From: Bisporella sp. PMI_857 | Taxonomy: Eukaryota; Ascomycota; Leotiomycetes; Helotiales; Helotiaceae | Assembly (NCBI GenBank): GCA_021307315.1 | Contig: JAJSPD010000010.1 | Coordinates: 868,001-932,000, forward strand | DNA length: 64,000 nt | Direction of reading: 5' to 3' | Shown: in pieces, positions 33,913-45,626 of the stretch | How positions within the stretch are numbered: the stretch's first letter is position 1 | Layout of the letters: every line of letters begins with the position of its first letter | The notes under the pieces: generated by a model | What the model saw: only the letters and a program-made list of their open reading frames with translations | Told to the model about the DNA's origin: nothing | Databases searched by the model: none | Made by a program: the position numbers and the translations under genes

Positions 33913-36900
33913 TTACACTCCGAACTCCATGCCAATCTCATCCAGCGCCTTACCAATCCACTCCAACGCCTCTTGATCTCTGCTTGCAGCTGTAATAGCT
34001 TTGATCAATAATGGGTACAGCCTTAGCAAATGTTTCTTCCCCTCGCTTTCTACAGCTGGCGTATCTGGTATACTATCTGGCTCACACCTCAATTTGACCA
34101 AGGCTTTCAGAATGTACAAGAGCTCTTTCCGCTGTGAGAGAGGCTGTGGTATGCGTCCTCGTAAGGGCTGGTCAGCTATATAACCACGTATCGTAAGTCC
34201 GGCTCGCAAGATCAGGAATGGTGCTGCGGCTTGAGCGAGCTTGATGCGTGCTGGCGAGGAGTCGTTGACCGCAACCAGGGCAATAAGTTCGTCAATACAA
34301 ACGTAGCTCATACGAGATCGAGCACTAGGTGGAGGGTCAACTGTGCAGCTTCGTCTTGTTTGCTTCAGAACAGCCAATAGTTCTTGGTTAACTTGAGGGA
34401 GTTCTTTGGGTTGCGGGGCGTGAATAAGGGACATGCGGAACAGCGACTCAGTGTATGTCCTCCGGGTTTTGTCCAGAATACTTGGAGAGCCAAGGGCAGG
34501 AATAACGAGCGCCCGCATGATATGAAACGAGGCGATATCAAATTCTTGATCAGCATTTATATCAACTGTGTCTGCTGCTTCGTCGCAATTCGCGGTTGTG
34601 ATCCCATTAGCTATCGTGACAATGAAGCCCCAGATCGAACGCGATACTTCTTCTTTGATATCTTGTCCAATTATCGTGGGAAGGATTGCCTTCAAAATGA
34701 CGAGTGTTGAGGTGGTTGCCTGTCGCCAGGGTGATACGTTTTTCGTGGAAACGGGGAACGAATATTTGAGGACAATAGGCTCCGCAAGGGCCTCAAGAGT
34801 AGAAGACACGGCTCCACTATCATAGATGTATAGGTCAGTCGCATGAGTTTGAATCAAGCTCTCTGATAAGACCATCGAAGCTTTCGAAAGGGCTATATAT
34901 GTTGGACGTTGCTTTTTATCGTCCAGTGACTTTGTCTTAAAAGCAAGTGCCGTAAATTCAGCAGCTTGACTGATCAACAAAGCTGGAACTCCTAAAACAT
35001 CGGTGCGAATCATCTTCAATGATTCTAGAACTTTGTTTTGTAGTGGTGTCAGATAATCGATGTCCGCTGAATATGTTGCTGCGCTTGCTTGCTGAACCGC
35101 CTCGCTCATGAGTTTTAGCATTGTTTTGACACGGTCAGCTTTAAGCTGTGGCTCTACTAGTCGATATACTTCTTGAGCTGCAGATACATATGCAAGGAAG
35201 TAATCCTGATTGTTGAAATGCTTGTTGCTTTCATCTGATTCAATGCTGGGTAGGGACTCGGACCAAAGGTTCCAGGCTAAGTCTACTGAGGGATCATTGA
35301 AGTTTGTAGCCCCATTTTCAAGATTACCTCTCGACAAGAGCAGCTTTAAGGCTTTAAACACAGCAGTATTGATAGCCATTACTTGGAAGCTCAGTAATGC
35401 CCTAAAGTGATTTAGTAATGTTTTCCAGGAGATTTCGAACGTCTGGTGGCTGCATATCACATCGAGATAGTTTGCCAGGAGACTCGTAATTCCATTTAAA
35501 ACAACGACTGTGGTTTCATTCCATCCCATCTTATCTTTCTCGGAAACATCAGAGTCACGATCATAAGTCGCCCGCAAGCGTTCTTCAATAGAAGATAGCA
35601 ACTTGAATATGACGGAATTTAGGCACATTGACCATGCTTCGGCGCCTATAAAGAATGTTAGTATGGGACTGGAGTCTCATGCCCACCACAACCATTCAAT
35701 TGCGGCCATATTTTGGGCTAGAGTGTCTTACTAAGTTGATCACCATAAGCATCAAATATGCGAAGCAGGGTCTGAATTGCGCTATTTCGGAGTTCAAGCC
35801 TTTCTGTAAGATTAGAGTTAGCAATGGTTGGCTAAAATGCCATGTTCTGCCGTAGAAGTTTGCGAACTAACGCACCATCAGTCGTGACTGTAGTTAGCCT
35901 CAAAAGGAGAAGCATCCATAGAGCCGCATCCGAAAGAGTTTGATCATTTCCAGCAGCCATTTGAATGAGGGTGGTTTCAGTTGAGCCTTGTATAAGATCC
36001 TGGCTAAGCGTGAAAGAGGTAGTTCTGGCAGATATAAAATCTGATAGATTCCAGAAAAAGGTTACAGTCTGGATAGAGTCAGGAACGGTGTCACCTATCA
36101 TAGTATCGGTGATTTCTTGGAGTTTCGGGAGCTAATCAAAGTACAACACATACCGTTAGAGAAATGTTGAGATCATCATCTTGTGTACAGAAATTGTAAA
36201 GGGTATCAACAAGTATCAAAAAACAGGGGTTTGGGAGCGACGAAAGAAAATCGGAGCATATTAATTGGAGCGAATTCTAAGAAGAACGTTAGCTTGAGTA
36301 CTAAATTTTAATAGACATTTCAACTTACAAACGAAGAACGAATCAGTCGAGCTGATCTTGTAGATATCTTCGAAGGTACCTCCTTCAGATTTTCACCAGC
36401 TGGTACTCCTCGTATAAAAACGCTTCCAATGACTTCGAAGGCAATCTCCCAGCCACTGATAAATGTCTCACCACACTGTTCCAAGAAGCTCTTTAGACCC
36501 TCTAGGATGATTCTATGTACGTCGATGTCAGCAGTGTGAGTTGTTACCGACATCTGCCGATCTTCAGATTGCAAAGGATCCAAAGCATGACGGAGAGTTT
36601 GTAGCAACCGAAGCTGGACCACCTCTCGAAGTTCTTCTGACGAGAGCGACAAAGAGACTGTTGCCGACTCCAATACTAGTCGAACCAAAATATCAGCCGC
36701 CCGCAATCTCACGGACGATGCGGCAGAAGGAGAACACGATGAGTTGATCAACTCCAAGCTGAGGATGTTCCAACCACTTGCTTCTGGATCATTCTCCATG
36801 AACCTTGCCATGTTTATAGTCGCTAGATCACTCAATTTCGTTAGGACAAAAAGGTCTTCCTGGTTTTGAGTAGCTGGAGTAGTGTTCACACTCGAGATTC

Positions 36901-39589
36901 TCTTGTGCGACTGGAAGGAGGGCCGTCGAATAGCCAATGCCGGTGAGGATGGAGCTGAAATATCTGACTTGGTCGAATCTTCCTGGATAGTTAACAACTT
37001 GCAGAACGCCTTGATCACTTGGAGAAACTCTCCGTTTGGAAAATCAATAGTGCTCTCTAGGAGTCGGAAAGCTGCCGTCTCCACAGCTTTGACCTCAGTG
37101 CCAAAGTTCACTAGTAAGGAAGAATCATTGGCTATCTGGCTATCAGATTTTGTGGGCATAGTCGGAGCTCTGGTGGTCTTTGTACTCGAAAAGAGTACTA
37201 AATCGGCTTGTTGGAGAGTTCCCAGAATGATCACCCATGCTCCATCGAGAGTTGAGCCTAGGGCAATACCTAAATTCAACAGTGCTCTCAGGCAAAGTAG
37301 ATTTCGAGTGTTGAGAGCGGTCGCACTTTCATCAACAGACGCTTTTCTGTCTCTCTCGGGCTGGCTTACAAGACTGTCAACACTCAATAAGCCTCTCGCA
37401 TTGCTGAACATACTGGAGCCTGGCAAAGGTGGAGTTGGTGGAGGTGCTTGCGTCGAGTTCGCAGTTAGAACATTTGGCGGAACTGAAGCTTTGCCTAACG
37501 TAGTGAGAAAAGCATCTCGCGGAGTCGAAAGGCGCAAAAGTCCCGCCACATGAGCAAATCTCTGAAAGGACCTAGAAGGTAAGTTTTAGTTTTGCAGGAC
37601 CAGATTAACAAAAAGCAGCAATGAAGACCGTACATACCTGACAAGATTGTGATAATATTCCGAATCAAGCGAAGCATATAGGAATGTTGAGCAAGTTGCA
37701 AGCACTGCTGGCCAGCATTCATCCACAATTCCAGCACATAATTTCACCTCTTCGTATAGTGCATGATCCTCAAGTGTCAAAGGATTTATAGGGACTGGAT
37801 TCTTCTTAAACGAGGTTGAAATATGTCTTTCAAGCGCACTTCGGGGCTCGACTGGAGTAGCGGGGTCTACCTCCGACTGCTTCGCTGTTCTTTTACGATG
37901 TTTCTCAGGGACCGTTAATGGAAGTATAAATTTTGCCAGGCCATCGGCGAATCCACTAATACATGACAGAGTAAGACTGTATATATACGTATCAGGAATT
38001 GCCGGTGGTTCAGTCTTATCAAGCTGGTCAATACATGCAACCCGCATAGTGCTCCATTGGGAGCTGAGGCCGGCTGAAGATTCAGTTGAAGCAGATGGAC
38101 TACTGATAATGCCGCTAATGCCGCTAGCTTCAAGTAATGCTTGATCTGTTCCTCCGTTGCTCTGATTAGTCGCAGGTATTGTAGATTGATGGCCGAGTCC
38201 GATGAGTGCTGGCCTCTCTGTACTTATTCGAACAAATGCAGCGACTAGGTCTCGAAGGATCGATTTCCTACCAGACTGTGCATCATACATTGCAAATATC
38301 CTTCGAATCAGAGGTGCTTGGATGAAAATATCTTTAAGCACCTCTAGACACAAAGCCCGCTTCCATAGAGCTGTGTCTTGATCGAGCATATGAGTAAGTA
38401 ATCCCAAAGCCATTTCGCCCTCGGACGTAAGGATACTTAAATGGCTTCTTAGGAGAGTGTAGAGAATCCGTACAATTCTCACTGTGACTGCGAAACTCAG
38501 CCTCTCGGATAGAGAACTGATAATGAATGGCATGACCCGGACCCGCAAAATATTCGCTTGCTCGGGGTGGTGCAAAAATATATCAGAATGGTTCGTTAAG
38601 ACTGATTCTATGAGCTCAAGACCAAAAGTCTGCGGAATTCCTGTGGATTTCAAGAAGAGTGGCTTGTGGGCTTCTGTGAGCAAGCAGAGATCATTAAACA
38701 CACGATATGCATCCAAAGCTGCTGCTCGAAGCTGTACAGGTCCATTCTCAGACGGGGCTTCGCCGATTGTTGGGACTTCTAGTGCAATTTCTATATACTG
38801 TTACAACGCGTTCTTAAATATGCACTATCATGACTTACTGTCTTCAGCAACTACCTTGTCAAAGATCGATACCTATTTTAATTATGTCAAAATTATGTTC
38901 AAGGTCTATAGATATACCTATGACCTAGAGTGCCACATTTTCTGACACTTAGATTTGCAGGGCTAATTTTTGGTGAATGTATACGTACAACAAGTGGTTG
39001 CAAGGTTGCAGCAGCAATATTGTTGACACTGGGGTTCTTGCTAGTCTGTAACAGGGTACAGATATTTAGAGCTGCAGCAATAAGATCTCCTCTTAGATCA
39101 TCCGGGTAGTTTTGAACCAGACTAGGCAGCGTCTGGAGAATTTTGAGCTGGACGTCGATACCTGCACCGCTGGCTTCTCGCAATGCATCGAGGACCTCTC
39201 TCAGCCGTCCTCTAGGCAAGGCACGTGCTAATGCCAACCTGTTCAAGCAAACCACGGCGAACCCCGTGAATTTGACATTCTTTGTTCCGCATGCAATCAG
39301 AAATGGCGTCACAAAATTTGGGCGTTGAGTGAGGTCTGAACGTGTTAGTCTGATGTATCTGGTTGGCAAAAGTGAGGACTTGCCAGCAGCTATCTGCGCC
39401 TCAGACGTTGAGCGAAGCCCTTTAAGCTCTTCCAAAGACTTTTCTGCAGCCTTTTCTAGTCAGAATATCTTGCTCTGGCAATACGACTTATAAAACATAG
39501 CTGTGTACATTTCTTAGCTCTGAGTTCTTCCTCTTGCTCTCTTGTATCAGGTTGCTAAGCTCGTTGCTGAGCGTGTAAACTGTCGACAT
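33913..39589 (-). CDS. MON2: MON2 endosome/Golgi trafficking protein
   Basis: Nine exons (39589..39509, 39450..38989, 38872..38839, 38790..37638, 37571..36329, 36276..36154, 36068..35876, 35803..35732, 35645..33913) give 1697 aa. All eight introns are GT..AG and every phase agrees; the third exon is only 34 nt. The N-terminus (STVYTLSNELSNLIQESKRK, then RNAAEKSLEELK) and the DCB-like block (ACGTKNVKFTGFAVVCLNRL; QTLPSLVQNYPDDLRGDL) match Mon2. The HUS-like part has LRAAALDAYRVFNDLCLLTE, and the C-terminal part has LELRNSAIQTLLRIFDAYGD. MON2 is a large Arf-GEF-related scaffold lacking the Sec7 catalytic domain; no Sec7 signature is seen here either. It works at the trans-Golgi with Dop1 and Neo1. 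The start is 355 bp from divergent MMS2. Confidence 0.94.
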
Positions 39590-39944
39590 ATTATCTGAAC
39601 GCTTTTAATCTGCCCATTATTATTTTTGTTTTGCTTCAAGTATCAAATGGTCCCGTGAGTAAGTTGATATATGACAGGGTGTTTTGGAAAGGCTGTCCTT
39701 TTGAATGCCTGTCTCGCCTTGTCTGACGTCTGGTCGCGATTAGCCGATGTTTTCCCGACAATCCGCCTTGCCCAGCCAGCTCAACTTCACCCCACCATCT
39801 ACTTCTAGATCCGACCAGTCACCAAGCCTAACAACTGAATATTGCGCAGATCTAGAAACGTTAAGCACATACAGCGATATCTTGCTCATATATACTTGAG
39901 TGAAGAAGGTACATTTATTGATCGCTACACCGTATCCTACAAAG
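39590..39944. promoter_or_regulatory. Bidirectional promoter between MON2 and MMS2
   Basis: 355 bp lie between the start codons of MON2 (-) and MMS2 (+), so both promoters must lie here or overlap the genes. I do not assign individual sites. Confidence 0.5.
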
Positions 39945-40557
39945 ATGGGTGCCAAAGTCCCCCGCAATTTCAGACTTCTAGAGGAGTTGGAGAAGGGAGA
40001 GAAAGGTCTTGGAGCTGGTAAGCCATCGAAACTAGAATGTCCAAGGCAGAACGCTGATATTCGATGTCTTATTTAGAGGCATGCTCGTATGGCCTTGCAG
40101 AAGGCGATGACCTGCTAATGACAAACTGGAACGGAACTATTCTTGGTCCACCTCACGTATGATGCCTCAAGCCTCGTGCAATACCAATATCACGGCCTAA
40201 CAGCATATCTAGAGTGTTCATGAGAACAGAATCTACTCCCTCAAGATGCACTGTGGCGATCAATATCCAGACAAGCCACCCACGATTCAGTTCATCAATC
40301 AAGTCAACCTTCCATGTGTCTCTCCCAAAAACGGCGTTGTCAGTAGTTCCCTTCTATGTCGATAATACGAGTATAATTTTACGATAAGAGAGCATGGCTA
40401 ATAATTAAACCAGGTCGATCCTGCTAAACTTCCTTGCTTAGCTAACTGGAGTCGTAACAACACAATGGAGACCGTCTTGATCGAGCTGCGACGATACATG
40501 GCCCATCCAGACAACAAGAAGCTCTCCCAACCTCCTGAGGGAGCAACCTACAACTAG
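39945..40557 (+). CDS. MMS2: Ubiquitin-conjugating enzyme variant Mms2
   Basis: Four exons (39945..40017, 40077..40156, 40213..40338, 40414..40557) give 140 aa, close to the usual 135-145. Each intron has GT..AG ends and consistent phase; exon 1 is MGAKVPRNFRLLEELEKGEK. The UBC fold is clear (TNWNGTILGPPHSVHENRIY; HCGDQYPDKPPTIQFINQ). The region that holds the HPN motif and active-site Cys in true E2s is replaced by sequence around VDPAKLPCLANW and NNTMETVLIELRRYM, as in UEV proteins. Mms2 pairs with Ubc13 to build K63-linked chains on PCNA in error-free post-replication repair. Nuclear and cytosolic. Confidence 0.95.
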
Positions 40558-40799
40558 GACCTCGACAAGTATACAACGGGTAGGAATGGGAAGAGGCGCC
40601 GGTCGTACACCAGATCTGATTTTCATCATATAAAACGACTAAAATGGGTGCCGATATCCAGCCCAAGGGAAATGATGGCTGGGTTTTCATGATTCTACAG
40701 ATTCGCCGGTCATGATAAAGCGGTTGGGATGCATCAGCGTGGCGAAATTGGTACAGCGTGTAGTGCTTTTTATATTGATGCGAGGACGAAATTATGATT

Positions 40800-41774
40800 T
40801 CAGGCCCGATTTTCTTTATATTTATCTCGTTTTTCCTTTCTCTTCTTGTTCTTGTCTCGGCGTCGCTCTATCCTCTCTTCCTCGTAAAGTGCCTTCTCCT
40901 CCTCCACTATCTTCACCATTGTGGCAACCTTCTGCTTCGCCTTCTCGTTCGATGCCTTCAATTTCCTATGAACTTCGGCCGCGACCTGTCTTCCCGTCTG
41001 CGTCCAATCGTTTTTATCCGACTTAAATCCAGGTTCTCCCGCCACCTGACTAACAATGCCCTCCCACTCGCTCTCTGCCGCTCCAAGCTCATTCATCTCC
41101 GTAGCCCTTTCCAGCGTACCCCTCCACGCCTGTTCCCTATTAACCCAATCCCTAAGAATCCTCGACAAGAACGGGCTCTGCTTGCCCCCGAACCGCAAGA
41201 ACGCAATTTTTTTCGAAACGCTAGCGAGAATCGGCACTTTCCTCCTCCCCGTTCCTCCCAGCTCATGTTGCGGCCGTGGTCGTATATCCTCGATCTTCAT
41301 CCCCCCTTCCACGGGCCACACCCTCGGCCGTTCCCTCCGCACCGGCCGCGGCTGCGCTCTCGAGATCTCCCGGTTGGCCTCTTGTAATCTCAGAAGCGAA
41401 TGTATCTGCGTTGTCGCGGCCTGGCTTCCCTTCGCTGCCGCGGTGAAAAGCTTGTGAGCATTGTATCCCACCGTCAGCGCTTCCCTGATGCGCGCCGGGC
41501 TCGTCTGCGAGACATGTCTCCGGAACCCCTTCCTAACCTGCCATACCAAGGGATTCACGCTGCCAGATCTGGGGATGTCATTCGGTAAGGGCACGTTCTG
41601 ACACTGGAGGAGCAGAGCGCGATAGAGCGCAATGCCTGTAGAATCTTTAGCCAGGGAATTGCTATGGTTCGGGGGTTACAGACAGGCTATACGGTGTGGA
41701 CCAGAGTGGCGTGGAAGGCGCTGCTTCACCCTTCGTAATTCTACAGGCTGTAAATTTGTACCTCGTCTAGCCAT
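40800..41774 (-). CDS. LYR-motif (Complex1_LYR) protein, probably mitochondrial
   Basis: Two exons, 41774..41762 (13 nt) and 41635..40800, give 282 aa. The second exon is open upstream to a stop without any ATG, so a small first exon is needed. ATGGCTAGACGAG followed by donor GTACAA joins to acceptor TTCTACAG in phase 1, giving MARRGIALYRALLLQCQNV with the LYR motif at residues 8-10. A second conserved block follows (NPLVWQVRKGFRRHVSQ; NAHKLFTAAAKGSQ). LYR proteins bind acyl-ACP and assist respiratory-complex or Fe-S assembly. The C-terminal third is a strongly basic coiled coil (EEERIERRRDKNKKRKEKRD), unusual for short LYRM proteins, so a mitochondrial ribosome or assembly role is also possible. 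Tail-to-tail with MMS2 (242 bp). Confidence 0.85.
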
Positions 41775-42824
41775 TGATATCTTGGATAAGAGTTCGAGGG
41801 ATGTGGCGAGACAGCTTGAAGAGTTCTGAGAGGATAAGCATGGCGGGCAGAATCATGAATCGCGAGGCGGTCAATCGCGCGGTCAGGGGAGGGATGCGGG
41901 TGCGCAAAGTATGGCTATGTTTGGTAACTAGCAACAATCCCAGTTAAGGACTTCAAGTCTCAACTTAACTTACAACTAGCGGTTAATGTAACAACAAGAA
42001 TGAGGCATTGAAATATGTAGCCTAATATTTTGAACTTCGATTTAAGCTTGCACTTAATCTTTAGATTAGAGCCTTGAGGTAAATGAATAAAAATAAATAA
42101 CCAAGAACACTGATGAATAGTCTTTTCCGATTCTGCTAGCTGACTTTACTAAACGCTGGTGAAGGAGACTACGATGTATATTATCTTGGAGAGTTGTGTG
42201 TATTCTTCTACCAGATCATTTGATCGTTGGTCGCATGTGAACATAATTGCAGAAAGGTCTCCCGTGTTTTTCTGCCCTCTTGCGCACTTTATTAAAAACC
42301 AAAAAAAACCAGAAATCTTCCCTTCCAAAGGCTATGTCGTATATATATTCTCGCACCGCTTGTCGTAGGCACTATGTGGAATCTTTTAAATGAAACACAG
42401 CTTCTATTTAATGTATAAATTACCGACAAACCCTGCAGCTATGTTCACATTCCACTACGAAATATCAATCTCTGTACCATCGGGTCCAACAGCTAGGCTA
42501 GCTTGAGGAGAATCGTGCAGACGTCACGAACGTTAGGTGATGCGAGAAGGTAGCTATAAGGGCTAAGTACCCTGTAGCCTGCGGAGCCTTAACAAGAGAG
42601 TTCTAGAATACTTTTAGAAATAACTTTCATCACCCCCTAATTTCATCTTTTGGAACCGGCCTAGATATAGTGCACCGGTTCCTAGAGCTATGGGAACCGC
42701 CTACACTAACACCAAACCGATCTTTTTTTGGACTTAAACCATTAGGAAAACCGTTTCCTCCTTCCAAAGGGGTTCGTTCATCTCATGATACATCGATATC
42801 TCAATCTTTCAGCACCATAATAGC
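41775..42824. other. AT-rich intergenic region
   Basis: 1 kb of AT-rich sequence with no gene recognised. It includes an 8-bp perfect inverted repeat listed separately. Confidence 0.5.
42652..42682. repeat. Short inverted repeat
   Basis: GGAACCGG at 42652-42659 and CCGGTTCC at 42675-42682 are perfect reverse complements with a 15-base spacer. A further GGGAACCG lies just downstream. A binding site or chance are both possible. Confidence 0.5.
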
Positions 42825-43302
42825 ATGCCCAAGATGGTACGAACACACCGAGACAGCAAGTTTTGGGGGTGGCTATCCCACATAAATATAGAGCCTAAAG
42901 CCCCAGGTCTAGTAGATTCAGGAACGGAAACAGATAAACAGAAGCGAAAACGCTTAGCAGCAGAAGAAAAGGCGACAGCTAAATGCACAAGGATTTGTCC
43001 CCAATGCCGTGTAACAATCTTCAGGGAATCCGGCTGTGACGCTATGATTTGCCGTAAGTGTCTGGTTCTCCTATAGCTAAGAGGGAAAAAAAAAGAGGCT
43101 AATTAGCCCAGATGCTTGCCAATGCAAGTTTTGCTGGAGGTGCAAGAAGGAGAAAAACTCCTGCAGGTGCTTTTTGCTGTACAGATATCAGGGCCGGGTA
43201 GCGCAACCCTCGGTCGTAGTGGACGGCCCGGAGGGCAAGATGGAAGGAGGGATGCAGAGCCCTCGAAGGAACATGGATGACGGGGGAGGCCTGAGATTAT
43301 GA
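42825..43302 (+). CDS. Small RBR/IBR zinc-binding fragment protein
   Basis: Two exons, 42825..43053 and 43112..43302, give 139 aa. The donor is TTTGCC|GTAAGT and the acceptor GCCCAG; phase 1 joins C+AT for His. The first 65 residues are charged (KQKRKRLAAEEKATAKCT). Then comes a C-terminal RBR module with CPQCRVTIFRESGCDAMIC and HACQCKFCWRCKKEKNSCRC. In RING-between-RING E3 ligases this is the pattern of the last zinc-binding unit (Cys-x2-Cys...GC...M.C...C.FCW.C). RING1 and most of IBR are absent upstream in any frame. So this is either a truncated relic of an RBR ubiquitin ligase or a small stand-alone protein. After the Cys cluster the sequence is unlike the family. Cys spacing survives across the intron, which argues for recent function. 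Confidence 0.5.
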
Positions 43303-44669
43303 GGGAGCTCCCGGATCGAAATCCACGGGATGCTAAGTTCTTTCGAGGAATCCAGGACCGCTTTGGCTTCACCATGGGTTTTCACTCTCGAGCGTTATCC
43401 TGAGCGCGCGAAGCCAGGGTGGCTGGCTATTAAATGGGCATAGAACGCCGTGATGGCATACAATACGTACCAAATATAACCAAAACCTCAAGAATCAAAC
43501 CACTTGTATTCCGCAGTGCCGCCATTTTTCAGTATGGCTATCGTGATTCAGCGAGACATTCGAACGCATTCAGCCTTTCTGATGACCCACCTCACATAGT
43601 TACTTATGCCCCGTCGCTGCCGATCAGATCTAAAATCACCTTTGAGGCGTGCCTTGCCGCAAGCACGGTCAAAACCAAGCAGAGTTCCGCTCGCGTGGCA
43701 TGGCTCATACAAAGCTTATGCAGACCAAAATTTTGATCCGACGATATATCAGCCATCCGCAAAAAAAGTACCTTTTATCAGACTTTGAGCCACGAGATTT
43801 GGACGCAGCCAAAAATGGTCGCCATCTCAGGGACCTGGAGGCCGCCAGCTTAATGACCTAGGCGCTGATCATAACGAGCCAGACGGATCGGACCAGCGAC
43901 ATGTTATATCCTAGAAATTTCGCAAGATCAGATATCGGCATATTCGATCGTCCATCTGACGAGGGGTTGGCCGGGTTGCGTGCGATCAAACGCCGGGCAT
44001 TAGAATCGATTTTGCAAGATGCTATCAAGCTAAAGCCCCACTAAAACCCCTCGCTAATCAGGAGGACTTGGCATGCTATTCAGGGGTTCTTCATTAGCCT
44101 CAGCGGCGTGACAAGCTCGCGCAGGCCATGCGTAATTTGTTAAAGCACTTGGTTATGCTCTAATAGGGAATGGGTCCTCAGGCCGATAGCTTTTTAGCAT
44201 GAGATGAGTAGCCTGAGCATTCATTCGTGTCTCTTGCGATACGCCAAGCTGGATCGCCTCAGCGTGTTGTACGTTGGCTATGCCTTGCTCATCTATCATA
44301 TTCAAGTATCCAATGAGGTTCAACAGGCGCTTCTCTGGCCGGCTTGCGGGTTCTGGCATGGTAATCAAGTTTCACAAGAATATGGTCGAACTGTGGCTAC
44401 TGTTATCACTCAATAAGCTGAGTTCGGGCAGGGACAGATCACAACTTAGCCAATTTACGAAACGTCAATGGCGACACTAGACCATTTGCTTATGACTTTG
44501 CCTGAGCGAGTGAGCTCTAAGTTTGAAATGGCATATGCACAAATGTTATTGTCAAGTATGTACAGGGCTCTCAGGATATGGCCAAGTGACTGCGCTTAAA
44601 ATATATACAGAGTCAGAAACACTTTTAACACACCATTACTCCATTTCCTCCTACGCTATTGTGGCCACA
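43303..44669. other. Degenerate block, possible gene remnants
   Basis: Frames change often and are broken by stops. Plus-strand stretches around 43310-43390 (AKFFRGIQDRFGFTMGFHSR) and 43700-44040 (KKYLLSDFEPRDLDAAKNG; RSDIGIFDRPSDEGLAGLR) look protein-like but lie in interrupted frames. A minus-strand stretch at 44153-44368 (LLNLIGYLNMIDEQGIANV) is also open. I recognise no family. The block could be a decayed gene or mobile element; no terminal repeats were found. Confidence 0.3.
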
Positions 44670-45626
44670 TCAGTAGACGCTCGGGGCAGGGCTCTTGATG
44701 TAGTTCACCAATGACGTAGTACCATTGAACTTTGCGGCAATTGCTTGAGCAAATGCCTGGGCGACTAGATTGGCACCAGCAGGCGAGGTGTGAGTGTGAT
44801 CATTCGGATAGAGCGCGTTTGTAGCACTGTTGCCCAACTTCCTATACATGTTTGCGGTCGCTTGGTAATGGTCCACGAATGAGGCACCCGTTCCAAGGGC
44901 GGTCGCCGCTGTCTTCTGGTAACCGACGAAGCGCGGTCCAGCGCCGCCTGCAAATGTTCCGGTTTCCCACAGGTTGTTGGGGGTCTGCGAGCTTAGAACC
45001 ACCGTCGCACCTTTGGCGATCATTGCTTTCGCGGCTTGGATCACGTAGAAGACAAATGTGTAAACGGTTTCTGATAATCAGGAATTAGTTCCTGCTGCAG
45101 CTCGCGAATCTACTGATGTATAAAGAGTTCTAGGCGGTATTCCCGGAGCTTGGTGTCCTGAAAATGCAAAATGCAAACTTGCTCTAAATAGATCAAACCA
45201 AGGAATGAAGAAATTCGGATGCTCACCCCCTGTGGCATCTGAAATGCAGGTTTCAGTGCCTGCTCCTGGGCAATCAGACCTTCCATTGTCATTGGACTCG
45301 GGCGAGCCGCCATCGTTATGCCCGAATTCGATGACCACGATGTCGCCAGCACTGAGCAGATTGGTCACTGCAGTGAAACGGCCTTCGTTGTAGTACGATC
45401 GTGCCGAGCGGCCGCCAATGGCTTTGTTCACAACAGTCACGGTCGACAGAGCACCAAAGTATTGTCCCCATCCATCAGTGGCTCCATCGTTGGCCCCTTT
45501 GTTTGCCATCGTACTGTCTCCGCATAAGTAAACAGTTGGCGTTGCTCGTGGAGCCAGAGCAACTGGTGTTGCCGCAACTGTGAGTGCACTAAGGGCGATG
45601 GTCAGGCCAAAAGGTGAGAACTTCAT
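44670..45626 (-). CDS. Secreted rhamnogalacturonan acetylesterase (CE12, SGNH)
   Basis: Two exons, 45626..45227 and 45070..44670, give 266 aa. The intron starts G|GTGAGC after five Gs and ends ATTATCAG; G+AA gives Glu. A signal peptide is clear (MKFSPFGLTIALSALTVAAT, cleavage probably after ALA or nearby). SGNH blocks are all present: GDST with Ser38 as nucleophile, GGRSARSYYNEGRF (Gly, oxyanion), EFGHNDGG (Asn104) and YPNDHTHTSPAG with Asp224 and His227. EVVYT-type and SSQTPNNLWETGTF segments also fit family CE12. The enzyme removes acetyl groups from rhamnogalacturonan I of plant pectin, outside the cell. The presence of this gene suggests a plant-associated or saprotrophic life style. Confidence 0.95.

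Noticed and set aside
39334..39377. A possible 44-nt intron inside MON2 exon 2 (GTCCTC...TTCAG)
   Set aside because: Removing it shifts the frame; the reading frame is intact without it, so the segment is kept as coding.
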